Assembly: GCA_025757645.1 (NCBI GenBank)
Contig: CP107216.1
Span: 1,946,001-2,010,000, forward strand
Origin: Clostridiales bacterium
GTDB taxonomy: Bacteria > Bacillota > Clostridia > Oscillospirales > Oscillospiraceae
Length of the DNA: 64,000 nt
Reading direction: 5' to 3'
Shown in pieces: positions 8,651 to 15,436 of the stretch; the stretch's first letter is position 1; each line of letters opens with the position of its first letter. The translations under genes were made by a program, and so were the position numbers. The notes under the pieces were generated by a model, which worked only from the letters and a program-made list of their open reading frames with translations, ran no database searches and was not told where the DNA came from.

Positions 8651-9199
8651 TTACCCCTTTCTCGCACGGAGCAGGCGTTCCATAAGGTCATCCTGCGGCG
8701 TAGACTCGCCGTATTCCGTGCTGCAGTTTTCTTTCACGATCTGGAAGATCTCATTCCAGAGCCGAACCGCCTGGTTCATGTAGTTGATGCCGATGTTAAT
8801 AAACGGAGACGGGATCGGCTTTCCCGTGGTGGGGTGCTTGGAGAGGAAACCCATGCGGTTGGTCATTTCCTCGCACTGCACCCAGCGGGCGGAACACATG
8901 GCATAGCGCTCCAATAGCTGCGGCGACACCTTTGCGGCACAGCCGATGCCTTTGAGCCACTGCCAGGTTTCCGTGTAAATTTCCTGCGCCTGCAGGACTC
9001 TGCCGTCCCGCTGCTCGGCGGAAAGAAAATCATGGGGCTTCGGCATGACAACACCCTCGACTTCGGGAATATCCAGCACTTCAAGTTTTCTGCCGCCGGG
9101 ATTACCGCTTTCGGCTTTGTCCTTGACTGCGGATTTCTTCCTTCCCGCACCGGGTCTTGCGCCGCCGCGCCCTCCCGTGTTATTCGATTTTGTGGGCAT
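8651..9199 (-). CDS. terS: Phage terminase small subunit (P27 family)
   Basis: Recognises phage DNA to start packaging. 182 residues: a basic Gly-rich N-terminus (GGRGGARPGAGRKK) followed by the helical P27/Terminase_4 region with LLERYAMCSARW near 100 and a conserved PSPFINIGINYMNQ segment near 135. Start ATG follows GGGAGGTG. It is 4 bp upstream of the SAM synthetase gene and downstream of the HNH gene, the usual packaging-module order, although two methylation genes and four small genes separate it from the large subunit. Confidence 0.9.
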   Translation of the reverse strand: MPTKSNNTGGRGGARPGAGRKKSAVKDKAESGNPGGRKLEVLDIPEVEGVVMPKPHDFLSAEQRDGRVLQAQEIYTETWQWLKGIGCAAKVSPQLLERYAMCSARWVQCEEMTNRMGFLSKHPTTGKPIPSPFINIGINYMNQAVRLWNEIFQIVKENCSTEYGESTPQDDLMERLLRARKG

Positions 9200-9244
9200 C
9201 CGAGTTCACCTCCCTTAATTACCCTTTTGATTTCGCCTTTTTCG

Positions 9245-9310
9245 CACACGTGACCCCGGGCCGTTGCCCGACCGAGAGGGCCGTAGAGATTTGACCGCCC
9301 CTACCGCAAA
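9245..9310. other. Candidate cos (packaging) region
   Basis: A GC-rich non-coding patch just upstream of the small terminase gene and downstream of HNH, where cos sites of HNH-containing HK97-type phages lie. It contains a short dyad, CGGGC-CGTT-GCCCG, and on the minus strand the string GGGGCGGTCAAATCTCTA, which I recall as a recurrent element upstream of terS in such phages. This is position plus recollection; no cleavage evidence can be seen. Confidence 0.35.
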
Positions 9311-9313
9311 CAA

Positions 9314-9342
9314 TTGCATTTTCGTAAAATCTGTGTTATAGT
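9314..9342 (+). promoter_or_regulatory. Plus-strand promoter in the HNH-terS gap
   Basis: TTGCAT at 9314-9319 and TATAGT at 9337-9342, 17-bp spacing. It faces against the phage late operon and drives a roughly 290-nt transcript ending at the terminator at 9611-9640. Confidence 0.65.
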
Positions 9343-9364
9343 GAATTCGTTCCAATTGTTGGTT

Positions 9365-9532
9365 ATGGTGACAAGCATTTTTCTACTCAACGGAATCCCA
9401 GTCAACACAGTTTCGCTCTTCCTTGCACTGGTTCAAACACTGATTGCAATGAGAAGTCTAAAGGAGGAACTTGAGATGGTAAACGGATATAACACGGTGG
9501 TATGCGGCGCGCACGGGGCGGCCTGTTTGTAG
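9365..9532 (+). CDS. Possible small peptide inside the short transcript
   Basis: A 55-codon frame (MVTSIFLLNGIPVN...) with a hydrophobic first half that could span a membrane. An alternative start at 9476 has a much better AAGGAGG site 8 bp upstream and would give only an 18-residue peptide ending CGAHGAACL. The 3' end overlaps the proposed tRNA-like acceptor. No family recognised; coding status uncertain. Confidence 0.3.
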   Translation: MVTSIFLLNGIPVNTVSLFLALVQTLIAMRSLKEELEMVNGYNTVVCGAHGAACL

Positions 9533-9610
9533 CTGTGGAAACCGCAGGAAGAATGCGAATAGCCTTAACAAGTGCCGATAGTAGGTTCGATTCCTACCCG
9601 CTCCGCCATA

Positions 9611-9640
9611 AGAGGTCATCCTTCTGGGTGACCTCTTTTT
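9611..9640 (+). terminator. Rho-independent terminator of the short transcript
   Basis: AGAGGTCA and TGACCTCT (9611-9618, 9629-9636) extend to an 11-bp stem with a TTCT loop and a run of five T. It also touches the stop codon of the convergent HNH gene. Confidence 0.85.
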
Positions 9641-9986
9641 ATCTGTCACCAAGGTCATGGTGTATCTTCGTGTGGCAAGACTGGCACAGACTCATGAGGT
9701 TCTCTCTTGCGTGAGTGCCGCCTTTGGAAACGGGCAGAATGTGGTGAACTTCCTGCACCGGAGTCAGCCGACCTTCCTTGAGACACATCTCGCAGAGGGG
9801 ATGCTCCGCCGCATAGCGGTCACGGATACGCTTCCATGCTCTGCCGTACTTGCGGTTGACATCGGAACTGCGCTCGTATTTATCATATTTGCGGCGTTCC
9901 TCCGTGCGGTGCTGCTCACAGAACTGTCCGTCACAGAGGTTGGGGCAGCCAGGGTGGGAGCATGGTCGCAGCGGTTTCTTCGGCAT
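9639..9986 (-). CDS. Phage HNH endonuclease
   Basis: 115 residues from MPKKPLRP, chosen because it directly precedes the Cys-rich start and follows GGAGG. An N-terminal zinc knuckle (CSHPGCPNLC, CEQH) is followed by the HNH core: CEMC, VHHILPVSKGG, then ENLMSLCQSCHTKIH. In HK97-type phages this nuclease works with terminase at cos to generate packaged ends. Its position next to the small terminase and candidate cos region fits. Confidence 0.92.
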   Translation of the reverse strand: MPKKPLRPCSHPGCPNLCDGQFCEQHRTEERRKYDKYERSSDVNRKYGRAWKRIRDRYAAEHPLCEMCLKEGRLTPVQEVHHILPVSKGGTHARENLMSLCQSCHTKIHHDLGDR

Positions 9987-10066
9987 CGTTTCACCTCCTT
10001 GGGCATGAGAAAAGCCCCACGGTATTGCTCCCATGAGGCTATCCTTGATTCTTTTTCGCTGATTCT

Positions 10067-10075
10067 ATCATACCA
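10067..10075 (-). promoter_or_regulatory. Candidate extended -10 late promoter
   Basis: On the minus strand TGG-TATGAT, an extended -10 element without a good -35 box, in the 139-bp gap between the ArpU-like activator gene and the HNH-terminase genes. An activator-dependent late promoter would be expected exactly here. Confidence 0.4.
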
Positions 10076-10125
10076 TAATGGTGAGGTGGGCATCTACGGA
10101 CAAAGCTGGGTATTTCCGGCGTCTT

Positions 10126-10551
10126 TCAAATTTTAATGGGAGCGGTGGGCAGCTTCACCGCAGAAAGGGCTGCTTTGTGCCATCTGCGGATGGTGCTTTC
10201 GTCCGCATTCAGCTCACCGCCAATCTGCTCCCAGGTCATGTTGTGGATGTAGCGGTAGCGCAGAACCATCTGCTCGTTGACACTCGTAACGGTGTCCACC
10301 GTCGACCGAATCTGCCGTTTCAAATCAACGAGGGTGTCAATCTCGCTGTTCACGACCTTTTCCAAGTCCATGATTTTCTCCAGACACCGCACGAAAGGTG
10401 CATCCGTGTGGCGGGAGGTTTGAACTTTCTCTTCCCACGACGGGGACGAGATGCCGCAGGCCATTTCCTGAAGGCGGCTGATTTCCTCAATGTTGGAGTT
10501 GATGCGCTGGTCGAGGCGGTAAGCCTGACTGAGATATTCCTTTGCGGTCAT
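10126..10551 (-). CDS. ArpU/RinA-like (DUF1492) phage late-gene activator
   Basis: 141 residues with a coiled helical first part and a C-terminal sigma-70 region 4-like helix-turn-helix (LRYRYIHNMTWEQIGGELN, then STIRRWHKAAL, about 95-128). Proteins of this type activate the packaging operon of Firmicutes phages. It is the last gene before the HNH-terS-terL block, and a promoter-like extended -10 lies just downstream. ATGA overlap with the preceding small gene indicates coupling. Confidence 0.8.
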   Translation of the reverse strand: MTAKEYLSQAYRLDQRINSNIEEISRLQEMACGISSPSWEEKVQTSRHTDAPFVRCLEKIMDLEKVVNSEIDTLVDLKRQIRSTVDTVTSVNEQMVLRYRYIHNMTWEQIGGELNADESTIRRWHKAALSAVKLPTAPIKI

Positions 10552-10772
10552 ACGGCATACACCTCCTCGTTCATTCTCTGAATCAGTACCTCGCCGTTCA
10601 GGTCGGTCAGCACCTCAAACCAACCGGAGCGGAAGAAGCGCTCACAGTCCTGCTTGATGTATCGTGCTTCCTTGTCATGCGGAAACTTTTTCAGACGGCG
10701 CAGTGCTTTGGTGTAATCCTTTGCTGCCTGTACGATAATGGCGTTTGCAAGGTTCGTATAACAGTTTTCCAT
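10548..10772 (-). CDS. Small hypothetical phage protein
   Basis: 74 residues from MENCYTNLANAII. Mostly helical and basic in the first part (AAKDYTKALRRLKKF), with a conserved-looking FFRSGWFEVLTDLNGEVL tail. It resembles short proteins that accompany the DUF1492 activator in clostridial phages. Shares 4 bp (ATGA) with the activator gene. Function unknown. Confidence 0.65.
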   Translation of the reverse strand: MENCYTNLANAIIVQAAKDYTKALRRLKKFPHDKEARYIKQDCERFFRSGWFEVLTDLNGEVLIQRMNEEVYAV

Positions 10773-10776
10773 TCGT

Positions 10777-12141
10777 TTATCCCTCCAAATCGGCCTTGAC
10801 CGCATCGATGAGTGCGGTCTGGGTCTTTTCTTTTTTGCGGAGCGCAGTCATGATGCGCTCGTCGATGGTGTCTTTGGCAATAATGTGGTGAATGACCACG
10901 GTATCGGCGGTCTGTCCCTGTCGCCACAGTCGGGCGTTGGTCTGCTGGTAAAGCTCCAGCGACCAGGTCAGCCCAAACCAGATGAGGGTCGAGCCGCCTG
11001 CCTGCAGGTTCAGCCCATGACCGGCAGAAGCCGGGTGGATGAGTGCCACGGGCAGCTCACCGCTGTTCCATCTGCGGATGCTGTCGGAATCGTCCAGCAG
11101 ACCGAACGGGATGTATCGTTTGTGGAGCCGCTCGGAGATGCGCTCCAGGTCGTGCTTGAACCAGTACGCCACAAGGACGGGTTTCCCATTTGCGGCTTCG
11201 ATGAGATCCTCCAGCATATCCAACTTGCGGTCGTGTATCTGAAACACACGCTTGTCCTCTCCGTAGACTGCTCCGTTTGCCATTTGGGAGAGCTTATTCG
11301 CAAGCGCTGCGGCGTTCCCGGCGTCGATTTCTTCGCCTTTCAGCGAGATAACCAGGTCTTGTTTCATGGCATCGTAGGCTTTGCGCTCTGTTTCGGATAG
11401 CATCACAATGGCGTCATTATGAACGCACTCCGGCATATCCAAATGGTCGACGGCTTTCATGGAGATGGTGATGTCGGAGATGGCATCGTAGATTTGTTCC
11501 TCCGCACCGGGCAGCGGCTTGTAGCTGAACACCACCTGCCCGTTGCGCTTATCCGGGCGGAAGAAGGTGTTGCGGTAATGGGTGATGAACCGACCGAGCC
11601 GCTTGCCCATATCAAGGATGCGGAACTCTGCCCAGAGATCCATAAGACCGTTGCTGCTTGGCGTGCCGGTCAGGCCCACGATGCGCTTGATGCCGGGACG
11701 GACTTTCAGAAGAGTTCTGAACCGCTTTGCCTGATAGCTCTTGAAGGAGGACAGCTCATCGATGACCACCATGTCGTAGTCGAAAGGGATGCCGCTCTCA
11801 TCAATGAGCCACTGGACATTCTCCCGGTTGATGATGTACACGCTGACCCGCTGCCGGAGTGCCGCCTTGCGCTCTGCTTCTGTACCGACAGCCACCGAGT
11901 AGGTCAGCCCATGCAGATGATCCCACTTGTGGATTTCCGCAGGCCATGTATCTCTGGCGACACGCAGCGGAGCGATGACCAGCACCTTGCGAACCAGAAA
12001 ACTGTCGAGGCAAAGGTCGAAGATGGCGGAAAGCGTGATGATGCTCTTACCAAGACCCATGTCGAGGAATACAGCGGAGATTGGATGCTCCAGGATGAAG
12101 TTCGTGGCATACGCCTGGTAGTCATGCGCCTTGTATTTCAC
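10777..12141 (-). CDS. Phage SNF2-family DEAD-like helicase
   Basis: A superfamily 2 ATPase of about 454 residues. Visible motifs: I DMGLGKS near 28, II VIDELSS near 128, III GLTGTPSSN near 158, V GHGLNLQ near 372 and VI QTNARLWRQGQ near 397. These are SNF2/Rad54-type translocase motifs; phage versions accompany DNA replication genes. I use the GTG start that gives VKYKAHDYQAY, because homologues open with this short lead; a TTG five codons upstream is possible. It overlaps the VRR-NUC gene by about 20 bp. Confidence 0.88.
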   Translation of the reverse strand: MKYKAHDYQAYATNFILEHPISAVFLDMGLGKSIITLSAIFDLCLDSFLVRKVLVIAPLRVARDTWPAEIHKWDHLHGLTYSVAVGTEAERKAALRQRVSVYIINRENVQWLIDESGIPFDYDMVVIDELSSFKSYQAKRFRTLLKVRPGIKRIVGLTGTPSSNGLMDLWAEFRILDMGKRLGRFITHYRNTFFRPDKRNGQVVFSYKPLPGAEEQIYDAISDITISMKAVDHLDMPECVHNDAIVMLSETERKAYDAMKQDLVISLKGEEIDAGNAAALANKLSQMANGAVYGEDKRVFQIHDRKLDMLEDLIEAANGKPVLVAYWFKHDLERISERLHKRYIPFGLLDDSDSIRRWNSGELPVALIHPASAGHGLNLQAGGSTLIWFGLTWSLELYQQTNARLWRQGQTADTVVIHHIIAKDTIDERIMTALRKKEKTQTALIDAVKADLEG

Positions 12142-12403
12142 TGAGTATCTCTCCAATCTGATCGGGGCTATCGATGCAGTACACCGAAAAGCCGAGTGCT
12201 TCTAACTGCCTTTTTCGCCTTACTTGCAGAGGGCGGAGTGTTTTGCCCGGTGCTTTCAACTCAATGAAGGCGATTTTGCCGCCGGGCAGGAGCACCAGAC
12301 GGTCAGGCACTCCATCGAAACCTGGACTTGTAAAGTTCAGTGCAAGACCGCCCATTGAACGAACGGTCTGTACCAGCTTTGCTTCTATTGTTTTCTCACG
12401 CAT
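12122..12403 (-). CDS. VRR-NUC domain nuclease
   Basis: 93 residues from MREKTIEAKL behind GGAGG. The whole protein is a stand-alone VRR-NUC (PD-(D/E)XK) domain: GFDGVPDRLVLLPGGKIAFIELK carries the catalytic Asp, Glu and Lys, and the last part is an RRKRQLEALGF helix. Phage VRR-NUC proteins are structure-specific nucleases. Translationally linked to the SNF2 helicase by overlap, so they probably act together on replication or recombination intermediates. Confidence 0.9.
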   Translation of the reverse strand: MREKTIEAKLVQTVRSMGGLALNFTSPGFDGVPDRLVLLPGGKIAFIELKAPGKTLRPLQVRRKRQLEALGFSVYCIDSPDQIGEILSEIQGA

Positions 12404-12656
12404 AATGGCCTCCTGTGTTCTCAAAACCCGAAAAGTCCTTTACGTGCGCAAATGCGGGTATTGCGTGCTTGTTGCTCTTTATTCCTTCTTCTTTCGATAT
12501 ATAAGAAAGGTTAGGAACACAGGAACAAGACCGCCTGTTTTCTTTGGTACTTATGGGGCTGCCGCCGTTCCCATGAGATGTTCCCATAAATGTGCCGAGC
12601 GGATATGCTTCTCCCCGGAACCTGTTCCGAAGGATGTCGGGTACAGTCATTTTCAT
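12396..12656 (-). CDS. Hypothetical small phage protein
   Basis: 86 codons beginning MKMTVPDILRNRFRGE at an ATG that overlaps the stop of the primase-helicase gene (TAATG), and ending 8 bp inside the VRR-NUC gene. The overlaps at both ends argue for a translated gene. The sequence is polar with a Cys pair (SCSCVP) and no recognisable domain. Confidence 0.5.
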   Translation of the reverse strand: MKMTVPDILRNRFRGEAYPLGTFMGTSHGNGGSPISTKENRRSCSCVPNLSYISKEEGIKSNKHAIPAFAHVKDFSGFENTGGHYA

Positions 12657-15004
12657 TAGGAACACTCCTTGGGAACAAAAACATACTGCGGACCGTAAAG
12701 CGGGATACGCACCTTGCTGTCCAGCCGCTTCCAGCCAAGACGGGCAAGGATGGCGGTCAGCTCGTTGCTGTCCGTTCTGCGGATATTGGCACGTTCCTTG
12801 CCGAAGCACTCGCACCAGATCTCCATGTTGGACACCTGGGTGCGCTTGACCGTACCATGCTTTTGGGTATCGCCGAAGTCGCTGCCGGTGAGGAAATTGC
12901 GGCGCTCGAAGATGTCCATGCCGTCCCAGCCCTCCGGGAGCAGCGTGTCGAGATACAGACGGACAAGCCCTTCACGCTCATCGGACTCCATTGCCTCCCG
13001 CTGTTCTGCCTTCGACAGGGCTTCCAATTCGGCGCTCAGATATAGCTTCTCGCCCTGTTTCACATACACCAGCGTTTCCGCCCAGATCTGGCAGATGAGC
13101 TCCGGGGTCAGATCCCAGGAGTGCTTGATGCCCGTACCCGGCGTCTTGACCGGCCAGAAGCGGCGGTTTCCGGTGGTGTCCCGCAGATAGCCGGACTCGG
13201 CGTTGGTTGTGCCGAAGAACACGCACTGGCGCAGGTGCGGTGTAGCTCTCTTGCCGAATGCCGCACGGTAAATATCGTTTTGCCGGGAGAGAAAGGAACG
13301 CAGCGTCTCCACCTCGGCTTTTTTCAGTCCCGCCAGTTCGCCGATCTCCAAGATCCAGTACCCCTGCAGCTTCTCGGCAGCGGTCTTATCCTTGGTGTCG
13401 CCCAGGTTCAGACTGTCCGAAAACCACTCTCCGGCCAGCTTGGCAATAAGGGTACTTTTGCCCACACCCTGAGGACCGTTCAGCACCAGCATGGAGTCAA
13501 ATTTGCAGCCGGGATACAGCACACGCTTGATGGCAGCGCAGAGGGTCTTCCGGGTGACAGCTCGGACATACCCGTTATCGTCTGCGCCGAGGTAGTCGAT
13601 GAGCAGCGTGTCCACACGGGGAACCTTGTCCCACTCCGGCAGATTTTCAATGAACTCCCGAATGGGATGGTAGGAGCGGTCGTCCGTGACCTTCGCCACG
13701 GCAATGTCATAGTTTCTTGCAGAAAAGGTGCCGTAGTGGGAATCCACATAGCTGATAAGCTGGGCATCATCCGCATCCCGCCAGAATTTCGAGGGGTGCC
13801 GCCAGGGCACATCGCCCTTGATCTCCATGCCGTCCAGAAGCTGATTGAACACCAGCGGTTTCAGAAGCGGATCATTCATGAGGATCACGGTGAGGTTTTG
13901 CAGCGTATTTTTCACTTTCCCGGCCTTATCCAGTTCCAATGCCTTCTGCCAATCCTCATCGGTGAATTCCTCGCTTGCCTGGACTTTGCGCTCCTCGGCA
14001 AAGACCGCTTTGACTTTCTCGTCCTTGAGGGAAAAATCCGACATTGCATGGAAGGACGGCAGCTTGCCTGAGGCGGTATCCGGGGCGCACTTATCGTCCA
14101 GGTCACGGAAGCGGTGCAGTCGCACCAGGTCAAAAGCGTTCAGCAGCCGGCCGCAGACCGGGTCTGTGGCATGGTGGCTGTATGCGAACTTGCCGTCGTA
14201 GACGATAACACCGGCAGAGGAATCGGCGGGGATATAGTCGTAGCGACCGTTCATAGCAGACGGCGCATATACATCCGAGAGGAAGGTGTCGATGGCTTCC
14301 TCCACAGTATAGGCACGGCAGAAGGCACCCACCACACCCGGCTTTGTCAGCGGGTCGGCCTGCTGGGCGATGCTGTGCTGTACCAACTCGGACTGGCGGC
14401 TGGAAACTGGCCAGGTGGAGGCATCGTGCCAATCGTCGTAACGAGAAAGGTATTCATCCGGGTCAAGCTCTGCGCCGTCCTGCACCTTGTAGAAAAACTC
14501 GCCGTTGGCGGAGGTGGAAGGCCAATACATGAGCCGGGATGCCTCGTAGGTGGTATCGTCAAAGAGGTCAATGCCGATCTCCTTTGCCACCATGCGGGCG
14601 ACTGCCGGATATTCCTCCTCACTGATTTCCCGCTTCAGCGGAATGAGCAGACGAAGGCGGGGATGCTCCGGCGTGTGTTTATGGGTGGAATAGACGCAGC
14701 ACTTGAAATCGTGGAACAGCGTAATTTCATCCCAGATATCTGGGGTGCCGTAGTCCATATCCAGCGTGAGCAGAGAGCGGCACAGCACCATGCCGTTTTT
14801 GCGGCGACCTTCCCGGAGATGCCCTCCGACAAAACCGCCCACATCCTTGATGCCGTCCTGCTGCCCCTTTTTCAGCTTGCGGTATTCTTCGACCGTTTCG
14901 GTGGTGCGGATGGTGCTGCCGCAGCGGGCGCAGAGATCCGCCCAGGAGATATCCTGGTTCTTCCACTTTTTATCCATGCGGCTATTGCCGACTGCGATCT
15001 TCAT
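12656..15004 (-). CDS. Primase-helicase with virulence-associated E (VirE) domain
   Basis: 782 residues. The first 230 hold a primase-like region (LLTLDMDYG near 82 with the acidic pair, a THKHTPEHPRLRLLIPL segment). The C-terminal half is a VirE superfamily 3-type helicase with Walker A GPQGVGKST near 520, ILEIGEL near 560 and a sensor region FFGTTNAESGYLRD. Such fusions prime and unwind phage or plasmid DNA. It lies between the polymerase block and nuclease/helicase genes, completing a self-contained replisome. Start MKIAVGNSRMDKKW follows GGAGG. Confidence 0.9.
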   Translation of the reverse strand: MKIAVGNSRMDKKWKNQDISWADLCARCGSTIRTTETVEEYRKLKKGQQDGIKDVGGFVGGHLREGRRKNGMVLCRSLLTLDMDYGTPDIWDEITLFHDFKCCVYSTHKHTPEHPRLRLLIPLKREISEEEYPAVARMVAKEIGIDLFDDTTYEASRLMYWPSTSANGEFFYKVQDGAELDPDEYLSRYDDWHDASTWPVSSRQSELVQHSIAQQADPLTKPGVVGAFCRAYTVEEAIDTFLSDVYAPSAMNGRYDYIPADSSAGVIVYDGKFAYSHHATDPVCGRLLNAFDLVRLHRFRDLDDKCAPDTASGKLPSFHAMSDFSLKDEKVKAVFAEERKVQASEEFTDEDWQKALELDKAGKVKNTLQNLTVILMNDPLLKPLVFNQLLDGMEIKGDVPWRHPSKFWRDADDAQLISYVDSHYGTFSARNYDIAVAKVTDDRSYHPIREFIENLPEWDKVPRVDTLLIDYLGADDNGYVRAVTRKTLCAAIKRVLYPGCKFDSMLVLNGPQGVGKSTLIAKLAGEWFSDSLNLGDTKDKTAAEKLQGYWILEIGELAGLKKAEVETLRSFLSRQNDIYRAAFGKRATPHLRQCVFFGTTNAESGYLRDTTGNRRFWPVKTPGTGIKHSWDLTPELICQIWAETLVYVKQGEKLYLSAELEALSKAEQREAMESDEREGLVRLYLDTLLPEGWDGMDIFERRNFLTGSDFGDTQKHGTVKRTQVSNMEIWCECFGKERANIRRTDSNELTAILARLGWKRLDSKVRIPLYGPQYVFVPKECS

Positions 15005-15045
15005 CTGTGTACCTCCTCACAGTTTTCGGTAAAGTAACGGATAAG

Positions 15046-15426
15046 CTAACCTTTTCGTTTTGCTTTCTCGATCTCGATGCTCATGCCGCTGGTGATTTTC
15101 TCTCCGAACACCCACAGCTCGGCGCATTTGGAGAGTAGGACGATGTCCATGAACAGTGCCAAGTCACGCTCCCTGCGGTCATTGTCATTCATGAATTGGG
15201 TGAAATAGATGTGCGGTGCGATGGGTACGCACCCGGCTTCCACGGTGAAGCGGCAGTAAGTACGGGCGTTCTCCTGGTTCTTCAACATATCCCCGGCCAG
15301 CGGAGAGCAGATATACACCACAGGACGGAAGGCTCGAAGTGCCTTGGCTTCCTGCTCGATCTTCGTCAGTGCCTCGTAGGCAGTGGGGTCGTAATACCCC
15401 TCGCAATTAAATTTATTGACTCCCAT
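15046..15426 (-). CDS. DUF4406/DUF7768-like nucleoside deoxyribosyltransferase-fold protein
   Basis: 126 residues from MGVNKFNCEGYYDP behind GAGGTGG. The core RPVVYICSPLAGDM, then a long helix with NARTYCRFTVEAGCVPIAPHIYFTQFM and a C-terminal CAELWVFGEKITSGMSIEI, resembles the nucleoside 2-deoxyribosyltransferase-like fold of DUF4406-type proteins. Phage members may adjust nucleotide pools, but the reaction is not established. Lies between polymerase and primase genes. Confidence 0.75.
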   Translation of the reverse strand: MGVNKFNCEGYYDPTAYEALTKIEQEAKALRAFRPVVYICSPLAGDMLKNQENARTYCRFTVEAGCVPIAPHIYFTQFMNDNDRRERDLALFMDIVLLSKCAELWVFGEKITSGMSIEIEKAKRKG

Positions 15427-15436
15427 TTGGGCCACC

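Larger units (their letters stand above)
9349..9640 (+). ncRNA. Candidate short transcript with tRNA-like 3' end
   Basis: Bounded by a good promoter and a strong terminator. Its 3' part has a canonical T-arm (GTAGG-TTCGATT-CCTAC, 9581-9597) followed by CCGCTCC, G and encoded CCA (9606-9608). GGGGCGG at 9515-9521 can pair with CCGCTCC as an acceptor stem, giving a 91-nt body, the size of a class II tRNA with the Ser-type discriminator G. I could not fold a normal D-arm or 7-nt anticodon loop, so this is a tRNA-like RNA or decayed tRNA, not a standard tRNA. It also contains the small reading frame at 9365-9532. Confidence 0.4.

Noticed and set aside
9515..9605. Functional class II tRNA (Ser-like)
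   Set aside because: T-arm and acceptor fit, but no normal D-arm or 7-nt anticodon loop could be drawn, so it is listed only as tRNA-like.
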